Of a DNA stretch of 64,000 nucleotides, positions 41,723 to 51,330 are shown in pieces. The stretch spans positions 1 to 64,000 of the forward strand of contig NZ_JAPFGP010000021.1 of NCBI RefSeq assembly GCF_026241155.1. Direction: 5' to 3'. Below the pieces are notes generated by a model, which worked only from the letters and a program-made list of their open reading frames with translations, was not told the DNA's origin and searched no databases. The DNA is from Paucibacter sp. PLA-PC-4. GTDB taxonomy: Bacteria; Pseudomonadota; Gammaproteobacteria; Burkholderiales; Burkholderiaceae_C. The position numbers were made by a program, and so were the translations under genes. Numbering within the stretch: position 1 is the first letter of the stretch; every line of letters begins with the position of its first letter.

Positions 41723-44496
41723 CGCGGCAGGTGCTCGCCGATCAGCGCCAGGTTCTGGATCGCGGCCAGGCCCCACTGCGCCGTGTCGTTGGTGCTGACC
41801 CAGGGCGCTTCGTCGACCGGGTTCAGAACTGCCGGGCCGCTGATGCGCCGGGTTTGCAGCGTCTTGGCTCCAAAGCGCGCATCGCCCTGGAACTCGCGCC
41901 AGGCACGCTGGGCCAGCGCAGCATCACGCAGTTTCCAGGCGGCATAGGCGCTCAGGCGTGAATGGCCCACCGACAGCACGGTGCCGCCGCCATGCGGCGC
42001 GCCCAGCTCGCGGGACTGCTCGTCACGCGGCGCGTTGTAGAGCCGGCAATACTGCAACCAAGCGCGCTCAAAACCGGGCAGATCGGTCAGCTCGATCAGC
42101 TCGGCCAGAATCTCGACCGCTCCGAACACCGCGCTGAGGTGGCTGGCGCCGACCCGCTCGCCGTTGATGTTGTGTAGTGCGCCCTCGTTGGCGCCGTCGG
42201 GCTCGTAGCCGGCCGGGCCGGCGCTGAAGAAGCCATGCGGCATGCCGGCTATGCCCTCCATGCCGCGCAGGATCTTGTTGCGCCAGCGGGTGTTGCCGGT
42301 ACGTTCCCACGCAGTGAGCCAGTTGGCCACCAGCGAACACCAGTCGGTGCCGAAGCCGATGCGCGAGGGGTAGGGGCCTTTGGCCGGTTGGCGGGCTAGC
42401 TTGCGGATCGGGTCCACGGCGGCGAGCTTGCGGTCCACGTCCAGCAGCGAGTGCATCACGTCGCCGACGCGCTCGTCGGCGGTAAGGTAGTAGTAGAAGC
42501 GCCGGTAGGCCGATGTGCTGATGCGCACCTGCTTGGCGCTGCAGCCCCAGTGCTGGACGTTGTGGCGGGTACCCAGGCCCTGGAAGCGGCCCAGATGGTA
42601 GATGTCGACCTCGCTGGTATGGCGCACCATGGCCTCGGCCATGCGGAAAATGTCGGCCCGGCCGCTGCGCAAAAATGCATACCAGAGCCACAGATCGGGC
42701 GAGAGCTCGGAGTTGTCCCAGGCATAGCCGCCGACGTCGTAGCGCCACTCGTGGCGGTCGGCGTCGTAGGTGTGGCGGATATCGCCATAGTCCCAGAAAC
42801 CGTACCAGCGCCGCTGCTCGACTTCTTGCTTGTAGAAACTGAACAGGAAGTCCAGTCGTTCTTCGATCGCAGCCTTGGCTGGCTGACTGCGGTCCGGCAG
42901 GCTCCACAGTCCGCCGAACACGCCGCTGGCCAAGAGGCGCTCGGGACCGGCCATCAGCTGCGGCGGCGTTTGTACTGCGGCGGCCATCTGCACCATGGCC
43001 TCGCGGCTAGGCGTGGCGGCCAGCGCCCACAGCGTGATCTCGCTGCTGCGAGCAACGCCATGCGGCGAGCCATAGCCTTTCTGGTAGTCCTCGTAGGTGA
43101 TTTCCAGGCCTTCGAGCTCCTGCGCGTGGGTCTGCATGCCCAGGCCGTCGTGATAAAAGCGCATGTCCATCGCCGGCGCATCGGGCGCATGCATCCAGAC
43201 GCTGACCTCAGCTGCGTCGGTGTGGGCTTGCCGAATGTCCAGCTGGGTCGGATGGCGCTGCCAGAAATCGCGCAAGCCGAAGACCACGCCGCCGCTGGCG
43301 CCGCCGATATAGCCGCTGCCCGGTGCGCGCCGACCAAAGGCGGCCGGGATCCAGCCATGGCCGGCCTTGGTGCGCTTCCTGATCTGGAAGCCATCGGCGC
43401 TGAGCTGGCTTAGCGAGTAGTCGCCCCAGGCCGGGATGCGCTGCAAATGCTGACGCACCGGTGCGCCCCAGGTCTCTATCGGGGGGCAGGCCCGGCCTGC
43501 GACTTGCGCCGCACGCACGGCCGCGCCGGGATCGCGGCGCAGGCCAGTGAGATTGCGCACGCCCTCGGCCCAGAGGCCGCGGCCCTCGCCGCTGTCCTCG
43601 CCGGCAAAGCGCACATGGCGGTCGTGCGGCGCGTCGCGCAGTGGCACCTCAAAGCGCAGGCCGATGCCACGCAGGAAGTCCTTGTGCTCGTCGCCATCGA
43701 AGATGAAGGTGTGCATCACCCGCACAGACTCGGCGCCGGCGTAGAAGTACAGGCGCACCGTGAAGGGCAGCCAGCTGCGCGCCTTGCTTTTGTGCCTGCC
43801 CTCGATCTTGACGACCGCGCGCACCGGGCCGCTCTGCTCGACTGTCAGTGACTGGGTCTCGCTGTTGAACTGGGTCTGGGTCACGGCGCCGGCCGTAGCA
43901 TCGGGCTTGTTGTCTGCCTGGGCCACCAGGCTGCAGTTACGCAGGATCTGGCGGCCCTGCCGCTCGATGTTGCTGATCAGCAGCCCGCCCTTGCGCGGCA
44001 GCTGGCAGCGGATCAGGCCAGTGTCTATGGTCACCAAATCTGCGTCTTGCTGCAACTGGATCTGCGGGCCGGCAGCAGCGCTCGCCGCAACCCCGGGATT
44101 GATGCGCGGCTGCGCGCCCGCCGCCGCGCCAGCAGGCAGGGCATGGGCGGTCCACTTCAGCGAGCCGTCGGGCCAGAAAGCCAGCGGCCAGCTCTGCAGC
44201 GGTAAGGGCTGGCCCCGGTCGTCGAGCGCGTGGAACTGCTGAGCGCGTGGCTGCTGGCCGCGCGGCCAGGGCAGGCCCAGGGTCTGGCCCATGGCGAGCG
44301 CCGGGGCCTGACCGTCCAGCCAGCGCAAGGCCAACAGGTCGACCGCGCCTTTGACGGTGCTGTCGGTATCGCTTTTGCCTGTGCTCGCCGACGGCATCGG
44401 CTGGGCCTGGCCGGGCAGGGCGGCGGCCGCGATGCCTGCCAGCGGCAGCGCGGCGGCGCCGGTCTTGAAGAAGCGGCGACGTGTGTAGTCAGACAT
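41719..44496 (-). CDS. Exo-rhamnogalacturonan lyase-like protein (PL26/YetA type), Tat-exported
   Basis: A 925-residue protein with a clear twin-arginine signal (YTRRRFFKTGAAALPLAG, residues 4-21). The body has the N-terminal beta domain (VDLLALRWLDGQAPALAMGQ, LKWTAHALPAG) and the helical toroid core (YGFWDYGDIRHTYDADRHEW, WDNSELSPDLWLWYAFLRSG, LGRFQGLGTRHNVQHWGCSA) of the PcRGLX/YetA family, which releases unsaturated disaccharide from rhamnogalacturonan ends. Tat export implies folding before translocation. It lies 6 bp after the GPH transporter gene and overlaps CE12. Confidence 0.85.
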   Translation of the reverse strand: MSDYTRRRFFKTGAAALPLAGIAAAALPGQAQPMPSASTGKSDTDSTVKGAVDLLALRWLDGQAPALAMGQTLGLPWPRGQQPRAQQFHALDDRGQPLPLQSWPLAFWPDGSLKWTAHALPAGAAAGAQPRINPGVAASAAAGPQIQLQQDADLVTIDTGLIRCQLPRKGGLLISNIERQGRQILRNCSLVAQADNKPDATAGAVTQTQFNSETQSLTVEQSGPVRAVVKIEGRHKSKARSWLPFTVRLYFYAGAESVRVMHTFIFDGDEHKDFLRGIGLRFEVPLRDAPHDRHVRFAGEDSGEGRGLWAEGVRNLTGLRRDPGAAVRAAQVAGRACPPIETWGAPVRQHLQRIPAWGDYSLSQLSADGFQIRKRTKAGHGWIPAAFGRRAPGSGYIGGASGGVVFGLRDFWQRHPTQLDIRQAHTDAAEVSVWMHAPDAPAMDMRFYHDGLGMQTHAQELEGLEITYEDYQKGYGSPHGVARSSEITLWALAATPSREAMVQMAAAVQTPPQLMAGPERLLASGVFGGLWSLPDRSQPAKAAIEERLDFLFSFYKQEVEQRRWYGFWDYGDIRHTYDADRHEWRYDVGGYAWDNSELSPDLWLWYAFLRSGRADIFRMAEAMVRHTSEVDIYHLGRFQGLGTRHNVQHWGCSAKQVRISTSAYRRFYYYLTADERVGDVMHSLLDVDRKLAAVDPIRKLARQPAKGPYPSRIGFGTDWCSLVANWLTAWERTGNTRWRNKILRGMEGIAGMPHGFFSAGPAGYEPDGANEGALHNINGERVGASHLSAVFGAVEILAELIELTDLPGFERAWLQYCRLYNAPRDEQSRELGAPHGGGTVLSVGHSRLSAYAAWKLRDAALAQRAWREFQGDARFGAKTLQTRRISGPAVLNPVDEAPWVSTNDTAQWGLAAIQNLALIGEHLPR

Positions 44497-44502
44497 GCGT
44501 GC

Positions 44503-46158
44503 TTATCCGATATGGCTGGTGCGCGGCGCGCCGGGGCGGCGGCCGGCGGAAACCTTGCCACGACCCCACAGGCTGTCGTAGCGCCAGCCGGTAAGGTCTT
44601 CGACGATGCGGCGGTTTTCCTCGCTCTCGGCCTGGGTGGCACCGGCGCGCAGGCGCTCGACCTCGTGCACCAGCACTGCATGGGTGCGGGCATTGAGGCG
44701 AAAGTTCCAAGCCGCGATCAGGCCCAACAGCATCACCGCGATGGGGCCGAACACCATCAGCCAGGCGATAGTGTTGATGGCCTCGGGCGTCTGCGTGACG
44801 ATTTGGCCGGGGACAGACTTCGGCGAGATATACCCGCCCATATCGATGATCCAGCCGGTCGCGATGATGGCCAGCGACTGCGCTAGCTTGCGCACCAAGG
44901 TCATCACGCCGGCGAAGATGCCTTCGCGGCGCTCGCCGGTGACGGCCTCGTCGATATCGGGCAGGTAGTTGTAGACCGACCAGGGTACGAAGTTCAGGGT
45001 GCCGCGGCCCAGGCCGGCCAGCACGATGGGCGCGAACAGCCAGAACACAAGGCCGACGCCGAAACTCTCGTTGGCCGGATTGAAGGCGCTGAAGATGCTA
45101 CCGCCCAATGCCTGCAGGCCGGCATCGAAGCCCTCGGGGCGCAGCAGGAAGAAGAAAAGATAGAGCAGCAGCGCGCCCGAGAAGCAGCTGATGGCCAGCC
45201 GGTAGGCCAGCGTGGGCCCGGTGCGGATGACGATGCGGATCGCGATCATCACTGAGATCAGTTGGGCCACATACATTGCCGTCATCAGCTGCGAGATCAC
45301 CAGCGTCGCGCCCATCATCACGGTGGCGACGAAGATCGGGAAGGCGGTGTTGAAGATGTCCTGCGACAGATAGCCGCCCAGGTAGAGGCTTAGATGCTGG
45401 CGGAAGGCGCGGATCTTCAGGGTCGAGAACAGGTCACGGAACATTTTGACCGGCAGGTTCAGCGCGGTCTTGAGGCTGACACCGCCATAGGTCTGCGACA
45501 TCACCGACAGCTCCTTGGGCCCGTAAGGACGCTCCCAGCTGGTCAGCACGACGATCAGCACGACCAGCGAGAAAAGGCCGCCAAAGATGGCTGCCATCAT
45601 GAAGAAGGTGTCAGGCGAGTCTTTGCCACCGAACTCGTTGATCAAGAGTGTCGGCAGGTAAGAAGCCAGGATGGCCGAGCTCTGCGCGACGATCATGCGC
45701 GCGCCGGCGAACTTGGCCTTCTCCTTGTAGTCCTTGGTCATCTCGGCGGCCAATGTCTCCCAGGGGATTAGGAACATCGTGTAGAGCAGCTCGAAGAAGA
45801 TGAAGGTAACGAGGTAGTAGGTGAAGGTGTGGCCGGTCTGAAATATCAGCGCGAAGCTGGGCAGCAGCGGGATCGTGATGATCAGGAAGAGCTTGCGCCG
45901 GCCGATTTTTCGCCCCACCCAGGTGTGCCGCAGATTGTCCGAGACATAGCCGATCAGCGGACAGGTGATGGCCTCCAGCAGACGCGGCAAGCCCAGTATC
46001 AAACCGGCCTCGACGGCAGTGAGCCCGCAGAAGGTGGTGAAGAAATAGAACAGCCAGCCTGTGATCACGGCCTGGGCGCCGGCGCCCAGCATGTCGCCGG
46101 AGCCCCAACCCCAGTAGTTGATCCAGGTGGGCTTGCGAAGCGCATTGATGCCAGCCAT
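44503..46158 (-). CDS. GPH-family sugar:cation symporter, probable rhamnogalacturonide transporter (RhiT-like)
   Basis: A 551-residue inner-membrane transporter with about 12 hydrophobic segments. Family features are the N-terminal WINYWGWGSGDMLGAGAQAV, the loop SDNLRHTWVGRKIGRRKLFL (about residues 74-93) and ILGLPRLLEAITCPLIGYVS. The family includes melibiose permease, YicJ and the Dickeya rhamnogalacturonide permease RhiT. Being between GH105 and PL26, its substrate is probably unsaturated rhamnogalacturonan oligosaccharide. The C-terminal tail after the last helix is long, about 60 residues, and charged. Confidence 0.87.
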   Translation of the reverse strand: MAGINALRKPTWINYWGWGSGDMLGAGAQAVITGWLFYFFTTFCGLTAVEAGLILGLPRLLEAITCPLIGYVSDNLRHTWVGRKIGRRKLFLIITIPLLPSFALIFQTGHTFTYYLVTFIFFELLYTMFLIPWETLAAEMTKDYKEKAKFAGARMIVAQSSAILASYLPTLLINEFGGKDSPDTFFMMAAIFGGLFSLVVLIVVLTSWERPYGPKELSVMSQTYGGVSLKTALNLPVKMFRDLFSTLKIRAFRQHLSLYLGGYLSQDIFNTAFPIFVATVMMGATLVISQLMTAMYVAQLISVMIAIRIVIRTGPTLAYRLAISCFSGALLLYLFFFLLRPEGFDAGLQALGGSIFSAFNPANESFGVGLVFWLFAPIVLAGLGRGTLNFVPWSVYNYLPDIDEAVTGERREGIFAGVMTLVRKLAQSLAIIATGWIIDMGGYISPKSVPGQIVTQTPEAINTIAWLMVFGPIAVMLLGLIAAWNFRLNARTHAVLVHEVERLRAGATQAESEENRRIVEDLTGWRYDSLWGRGKVSAGRRPGAPRTSHIG

Positions 46159-46233
46159 CGTCTTGTCTTCCTCAATCTTGGATGTGGACGCTGCGGTGGG
46201 CCGCAGTCGACTTGTCGTGCCAGTCTGTGTTGC

Positions 46234-47400
46234 TCAGATGAAGCGATACATGAACTCGCCCATCGCCAGCAGTGCCATGGCCTGGCCGAAGGGCATCGAG
46301 GTCAAGGGGATGTTCTTGTACTCCTGCAGGCTGTTGAATACCGGCGTGCCGAAGGAGACCTGGGTCAGTTCGCCGGCCTCGTTGATGTGCGCTCGCACAG
46401 CCTTGGCCGCACGCACGCCGACGGCCTCGTAGTCGCGACTCAGATAGCCCTTGCGCACGGCCTTCAGAATGCCGTATGCAAAGCCTGCCGAGGCCGCCGC
46501 TTCCTCATAGGAGCTCTCGTCGTCGAGCAGTGTGCGCCACAGGCCCGAGGGCGCCTGGCAGGCGGCCAAGGCCTTGACCTGAGCTTCAAGTGTGTCAATC
46601 AGAAACTGGCGCAGCGCGTCGTCCTTGGGCAGGTTCAGCAGCTCGATGAACTCGGGGATCACGATGGTGACCCAGGAGTTGCCGCGCGCCCACAGCGCAT
46701 TGGCGAAGTTGTGCCGGCCCTCGAATGTCCAGCCGTGAAACCACAGGCCGGTCTTGCGGTCGGCCAGGTACTTGATGTGGACCAAGAACTGGCGTTTGGC
46801 CTCCTCGACGTAGTGCGGTCGGTTCAAGAGCAGGCCGATCTTGGCCAGCGGCAGCACCGACATCATCAAGGTGTCGTCCCACAGTTGCTGGTGGTTGACG
46901 CTGTTGTAGACGATGTGCTGGAAGCCGCCTTCCTCGGTGCGCGGCAGGCCGCTGTAGACCCATTCGCCCCAGGTTTCGAGATAAGGCAGGTAGCGGCGCT
47001 CGCCGTTGCGCTCGAACAGATGGGCCAGGGTCAGAAATGGCGCGACGGTGTTGATATTGCGCGAGGGCATGCCCTCGGCGAAGCGCGCCTCGAACCAGGA
47101 CGTCATGATGTCCCAGGCTTGGGCATCGCCGCTCATCTCCCAGACCTTGTAGATGCCGTACAGACCCACTCCGTGGGTCCACTCGAAGCCGTTCCAGCCC
47201 TTGGTGTCGATGACGCGGCCGTCGGCCAGGCGAAGGAGGAACTTGCCGTCTTCGTCCTTGATGTTCACCAGGTTGTGGATCAACCGATTGATCGCATCGC
47301 GATAGTCCTCACGATCGGCACCCAGGCTGGCCGTGTGGTGGGCCAGCAGCGGGTGGATCTTGGAGGAATCGATGGGCTTGAGGATTTGTTGACTGCTCAT
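46234..47400 (-). CDS. Unsaturated rhamnogalacturonyl hydrolase (GH105)
   Basis: A 388-residue alpha6/alpha6-barrel enzyme of the YteR/RhiN family (B. subtilis YteR is about 373). The catalytic Asp lies in NHQQLWDDTLMMSVLP (about residue 165), and other conserved blocks are GLWFHGWTFEG, NFANALWARGNSWVTIVIPE and WRTLLDDESSYEEAAASAGF. No signal peptide is present, so it acts in the cytoplasm. It hydrolyses the unsaturated galacturonyl residue from oligomers made by the lyases, releasing rhamnose-ended products. It lies six bases after the GH43-GH35 gene. Confidence 0.93.
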   Translation of the reverse strand: MSSQQILKPIDSSKIHPLLAHHTASLGADREDYRDAINRLIHNLVNIKDEDGKFLLRLADGRVIDTKGWNGFEWTHGVGLYGIYKVWEMSGDAQAWDIMTSWFEARFAEGMPSRNINTVAPFLTLAHLFERNGERRYLPYLETWGEWVYSGLPRTEEGGFQHIVYNSVNHQQLWDDTLMMSVLPLAKIGLLLNRPHYVEEAKRQFLVHIKYLADRKTGLWFHGWTFEGRHNFANALWARGNSWVTIVIPEFIELLNLPKDDALRQFLIDTLEAQVKALAACQAPSGLWRTLLDDESSYEEAAASAGFAYGILKAVRKGYLSRDYEAVGVRAAKAVRAHINEAGELTQVSFGTPVFNSLQEYKNIPLTSMPFGQAMALLAMGEFMYRFI

Positions 47401-47406
47401 GATTTC

Positions 47407-50400
47407 TTATCGCTGTAGATAGGGCGATTGCGGAACGGGCTCGAGTGTGACGCCGCCGCGTGCGATATGCATCGGCACGAGCTTGATGGGCTCCAGCGCG
47501 TTCTCGGGCTGGCCGTCGGTGGTGACGACCAGGGCCAGGGTGTTCTCGCCGTTCGGGTTAAGGATGCCGGGGGGGATCACGAAGACGCGCTGCGGGCCGA
47601 TGTGCGAGATGAACTGGCCCATATGCCAACCGTTGACGAAGATCAGCGCACGGTTCTGAGGCGCAGAGCGCGGCTTCGTGGTGTCGCCGAAGGCCAAGCC
47701 CAGCTGTACATCATGGCCCCGAGGCAGGTCCAGCGTGAAGTGGGTGCGCAGCCAGTAGCTGCCAGCTGCCGGCGGTGCGGCGGTTGGGGAGCTGCGGTCC
47801 CAGCCGGTCTTGAAGTCGCGGTCGGGTGCTGGAGGCAGATGCCAGCCCATACGCTCGCCGTACAGGCCGCCGTTGTTCATGGGGCCGCGCACCAGGTCGG
47901 CAATGTCCTCGCCGCCCTTGTTGCCTTGGATCTTCCAGCTGATAGGCGTGGCGAAGCGCTGGCCGCCCCGGGGCGCTAGCGAGGCGGCGATCAGGCCGCG
48001 GGCTTCCTTGTGCTCGTCATCGGCGAACAGGTCCCAATTGTGGGAGTTGTTGCGCACCAGCACCGAGATCTGGTGCTCGCCCGGCACCAGCGTATCCAGC
48101 CGCAGCTTGAAGCTGTCCGTGGTCTCGGGGAAGGGGCGGCCGGTGTCGAGCTCCTGCTGGCCGAGGTACTTTCCGTCCAGCCAGACCTGGATCAGGCCGG
48201 CCCCGCCGGCTCCGTAGAACAGCTCGAGCTGCTGCGGGCCCCGCTCGGTGATCTTGAAACGGCCGCGATACCAGACGTCGCCGCGGTGAAAGCCGTAGTC
48301 GCTCATCGCCAGCACCGGCTGACCCTTGTCGGCGCCGCTGTAGACATGCGCGGCGGAGACAGGGGCGTCTGCGTGGCGCCAGGCACTGTCGTCGAAGCTG
48401 GGGTCGGCCTCCAGCGAGTCGTAACGCCGTGTCCAGGTTTGGTGCATCAGGTCGGGCAGCTGCACGGCGGACGGGCCGGGCAGCGGCTGGCGGCTGCGCA
48501 GGCTGTCGGCTTGCCCCGTGAAGGTCAGGGCAGCGCCGTTGAAGCTAAGGGTCTTGACCGTGCCCGGGGCCCAGATACGCAGCGGGCTCGCGGACATGGT
48601 GTCGCCGATGAGGGCCAGGTCTTGCCCTGTCTCTTGCCCTTTCAAGCGGGCGCTGCGAATCATCGAGGTGCCCTGCACCAGCACCTGACCATCTCGCCAG
48701 AACTGCCAGCCGGTTTGCTCGTCGGCGATCAGCAGGGTCAGTGGTGCGCGATCTCCTTCGCTGATTCGCAGTTCGATCAGGCCACGATGCTGATAGTTCA
48801 GCCGCAGGTCCTTGCCATCAAAGACCACATCAACATGACCAGCCACTAGCTCGACTTTGGGTTTGCGGGCAAAGCGCAGCACGGTCTCGCCGTCCTCGCC
48901 GGCGCGGCCGTAGAGCAAAACCAGGTCGCGTGGTCCTTGCTGCAGATGGGTCTGGATCTCCGAGGTCGTGTAGACCAGGTGCTGACGCTCCATCGCATAG
49001 GAAGCCAGCCACATCTTGGCGTCCTGGCCCGAGAGCTGCAAGCGGCCGGCCTGCGGTACTTGGTAGCTGCCGTCCTTGGTCTGCAGCCTGAACGAGAAGT
49101 CCTCGGTGCCGGTCTTGCTGGACGGATTCTGCACCGCGAACAGTACGTGGGTGCCCATCGGCTTGTTGATGTTGTGATAGAGCTTGATGCCGGGGTTGCT
49201 GGGCGTGATCGGCTCGGCCTTGTCCATCTGCGCCAGCACCGGCGTGGCTGCTTGGACGAAGCTGCCCATCTGCTTGAGTACCTTGGCCTTGTCGCGCAGG
49301 CTGCGGGCCTCGGTGATCGCAGCACCGTAGTCGTAGGAGGTGTAGACCACCGGTCCGCCCAGCCAGCCCCAACTGGTGCCACCGAAAGCCATGTAGATCG
49401 AGTGGATGGTCAGCGAGTTGATCAGGCTGGTGCCATAGAACACGCGCTGGTAGCCGGGGCCCTGGCGCTGGGCCGTGCACTCATAAGTGCCGTTGGAGCC
49501 CCAGTAGTCGAACCAGCCGCCGCCAATCTCGGCGACGAAGCCGGGGGTGTTGGGCGAGGCCAGCGAGCCGATGCGCGGCGCGGTCGTGCCGTAGATGCCC
49601 CAGTCGGGCGCCACCGAGGGCGGTCCTGGCCGGCCATCGACGCCGCAGACGCCGCCGGGATAGCCGTCGAAGGCGTAGATATCGGTGGGACCGGGATTCG
49701 CAAAGGGCGCGCTGGAGTTTTTTGGCGTCCAGTCGGGCAGGCGCGAGGCGGCGTTGTGGAACAGCGGAACGGTGATGCCGTCGGCGCGTGCCTTGTCCGC
49801 CAGATGCTGCATATGGCGGATGTTCTTGGGCTGAACCGAGAAGAGCTCGTTCTCCAACTGGTAGGCGATCACGGTGCCGCCGCCATTGGTGATCTGATGG
49901 CGCGCGACGATGGCGTTGATCTGGCTGAGCCACTCGTCGGCGGCCTCCTGGTAGGCGGGGGCATCGGTACGGGCCTCGACCCGTTGGCGCAGCAGCCAGC
50001 CCGGGAAGCCGCCGGCGCTGAGTTCGGCGTTGACATAAGGTCCTGGCCGAACGATCACATAAAGCCCTTCTTCGGCCGCCATCTGCAGCGCGCGCTCGAT
50101 GTTTCGCACCGTCGAGAAGTCATAGTGCCCCGGCTTGGCCGAGTGGTAGCCCCAGGCGAAGTACAGGGCCACGGTATTGAGCCCCGACGCCTTGATCTTT
50201 TGCAGCACATCGCGCCACAAGCTGGGCGAGGGCAGGCGGAAGGGATGAAATTCGCCGCCGAAAATCATCTCGCGTCGGCCATCGATGATCAGCGAGTACC
50301 GGTCCCAGGCGATGGTCTTGGGCTTGCCCTTGGGCGCGGCGGCGCGCTCCAGCGCGGCCGTCTCCTCGGCGATCACGGTAAAGTGTCGTACAGCGCCCGA

Positions 50401-51330
50401 GACGCCGCCAAGCTCTTGCTTCGGCGTCCAGCTTTCGAATCCGTCGAAGCTGTCCGAGTACCAGTAGCGTTTGGCGGTGTAGTCGTCGAAGTAGATGCGC
50501 CAGCCCGAACGGCCGTCGGCGCTTGTGATCGGCACCAGCGACTGCCCCTCGGACGGGCCGCCCCAACCTGCCCAGTCGCCGGTCTTGCGCAGCGTCCAGG
50601 GACCGCTCAGTGCCGGTGCGGTGGCCAGCTCGATGAGCTTGCTGGACTCGTTTTTCGTGAAGGCGGTGTACTGGCCCTGGTGCAGGACAACGAAGGTGTC
50701 GATGGTGTTGTTTTCCAGGCCGCGCATCAGCTGCGGCGCGGAGAACTTGCTGAAATCGGCGCTCAGCGGCTCTAGATAGTAGGCGGCGAAGGGACCGGCG
50801 GCGCCACCCTTGGACAGAGAGAGCACGACTTTCAGGCTACCGTCCTTGTCGCGAAACCACTCGGGCGCCCAGACATTGCTCAGCCCCGGCAGCGCCAACC
50901 CGATATCGGCCACATGCTGCCAGCGGCGCAGGTCGGCGGACCTGGAGACGCCAAAGCTCGTGCCCGACCAACCGGTGGTGTAGACGATGTAGTAGAACCC
51001 GTCGGCGGCCCGCATGATGGAGGGGTCGCGCAGCAGGCCCTTGGGAGGCGTGTAGACCTCAGAGCCCAGCGAGGTGAAGCTGATGCCGTCGGTCGAGCTG
51101 AACAGGCTCAGGGTGTTCTGCGATGTCGCTGTGAAGGCCGACATCAGGAAGGTGCGTTCACCCTTGGGGACCGACTTCACGATGGGGCGGGATACGGCCT
51201 CGGGGTTGACGGTCTGCCCGGGCAGATCCTGGGCCAGCGTAGCGGTTTGCAGCAGCGACAGCATGCCGATGCCGACCGCCCGATGAACCCTGGCGATACC
51301 TAAAGTTGCTATTCGGGCAAAAGAGGACAT
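47407..51330 (-). CDS. GH43-GH35 fusion: arabinosidase/galactosidase-like plus beta-galactosidase
   Basis: A 1307-residue exported protein. A signal peptide (to about residue 35) precedes a GH43-type five-bladed propeller (about 45-320) with the catalytic triad visible: Asp in LLRDPSIMRA, Asp in NNTIDTFVVL and Glu in WGGPSEGQSL. A GH35 TIM barrel follows (about 340-690) with MIFGGEFHPFRLPSPSLWRD, acid Glu in IAYQLENELFS and nucleophile Glu in FVAEIGGGWFDYWG. The C-terminal part has beta domains, including two jelly rolls (RGRFKITERGPQQLELFYGA; AGSYWLRTHFTLDLPRGHDV). It should trim arabinose and galactose side chains of rhamnogalacturonan-I. First gene of its operon. Confidence 0.88.
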   Translation of the reverse strand: MSSFARIATLGIARVHRAVGIGMLSLLQTATLAQDLPGQTVNPEAVSRPIVKSVPKGERTFLMSAFTATSQNTLSLFSSTDGISFTSLGSEVYTPPKGLLRDPSIMRAADGFYYIVYTTGWSGTSFGVSRSADLRRWQHVADIGLALPGLSNVWAPEWFRDKDGSLKVVLSLSKGGAAGPFAAYYLEPLSADFSKFSAPQLMRGLENNTIDTFVVLHQGQYTAFTKNESSKLIELATAPALSGPWTLRKTGDWAGWGGPSEGQSLVPITSADGRSGWRIYFDDYTAKRYWYSDSFDGFESWTPKQELGGVSGAVRHFTVIAEETAALERAAAPKGKPKTIAWDRYSLIIDGRREMIFGGEFHPFRLPSPSLWRDVLQKIKASGLNTVALYFAWGYHSAKPGHYDFSTVRNIERALQMAAEEGLYVIVRPGPYVNAELSAGGFPGWLLRQRVEARTDAPAYQEAADEWLSQINAIVARHQITNGGGTVIAYQLENELFSVQPKNIRHMQHLADKARADGITVPLFHNAASRLPDWTPKNSSAPFANPGPTDIYAFDGYPGGVCGVDGRPGPPSVAPDWGIYGTTAPRIGSLASPNTPGFVAEIGGGWFDYWGSNGTYECTAQRQGPGYQRVFYGTSLINSLTIHSIYMAFGGTSWGWLGGPVVYTSYDYGAAITEARSLRDKAKVLKQMGSFVQAATPVLAQMDKAEPITPSNPGIKLYHNINKPMGTHVLFAVQNPSSKTGTEDFSFRLQTKDGSYQVPQAGRLQLSGQDAKMWLASYAMERQHLVYTTSEIQTHLQQGPRDLVLLYGRAGEDGETVLRFARKPKVELVAGHVDVVFDGKDLRLNYQHRGLIELRISEGDRAPLTLLIADEQTGWQFWRDGQVLVQGTSMIRSARLKGQETGQDLALIGDTMSASPLRIWAPGTVKTLSFNGAALTFTGQADSLRSRQPLPGPSAVQLPDLMHQTWTRRYDSLEADPSFDDSAWRHADAPVSAAHVYSGADKGQPVLAMSDYGFHRGDVWYRGRFKITERGPQQLELFYGAGGAGLIQVWLDGKYLGQQELDTGRPFPETTDSFKLRLDTLVPGEHQISVLVRNNSHNWDLFADDEHKEARGLIAASLAPRGGQRFATPISWKIQGNKGGEDIADLVRGPMNNGGLYGERMGWHLPPAPDRDFKTGWDRSSPTAAPPAAGSYWLRTHFTLDLPRGHDVQLGLAFGDTTKPRSAPQNRALIFVNGWHMGQFISHIGPQRVFVIPPGILNPNGENTLALVVTTDGQPENALEPIKLVPMHIARGGVTLEPVPQSPYLQR

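Noticed and set aside
48937-50775. 612-codon plus-strand ORF opposite the GH43-GH35 gene
   Set aside because: The opposite strand has complete GH43 and GH35 active sites; this frame is a composition artefact.
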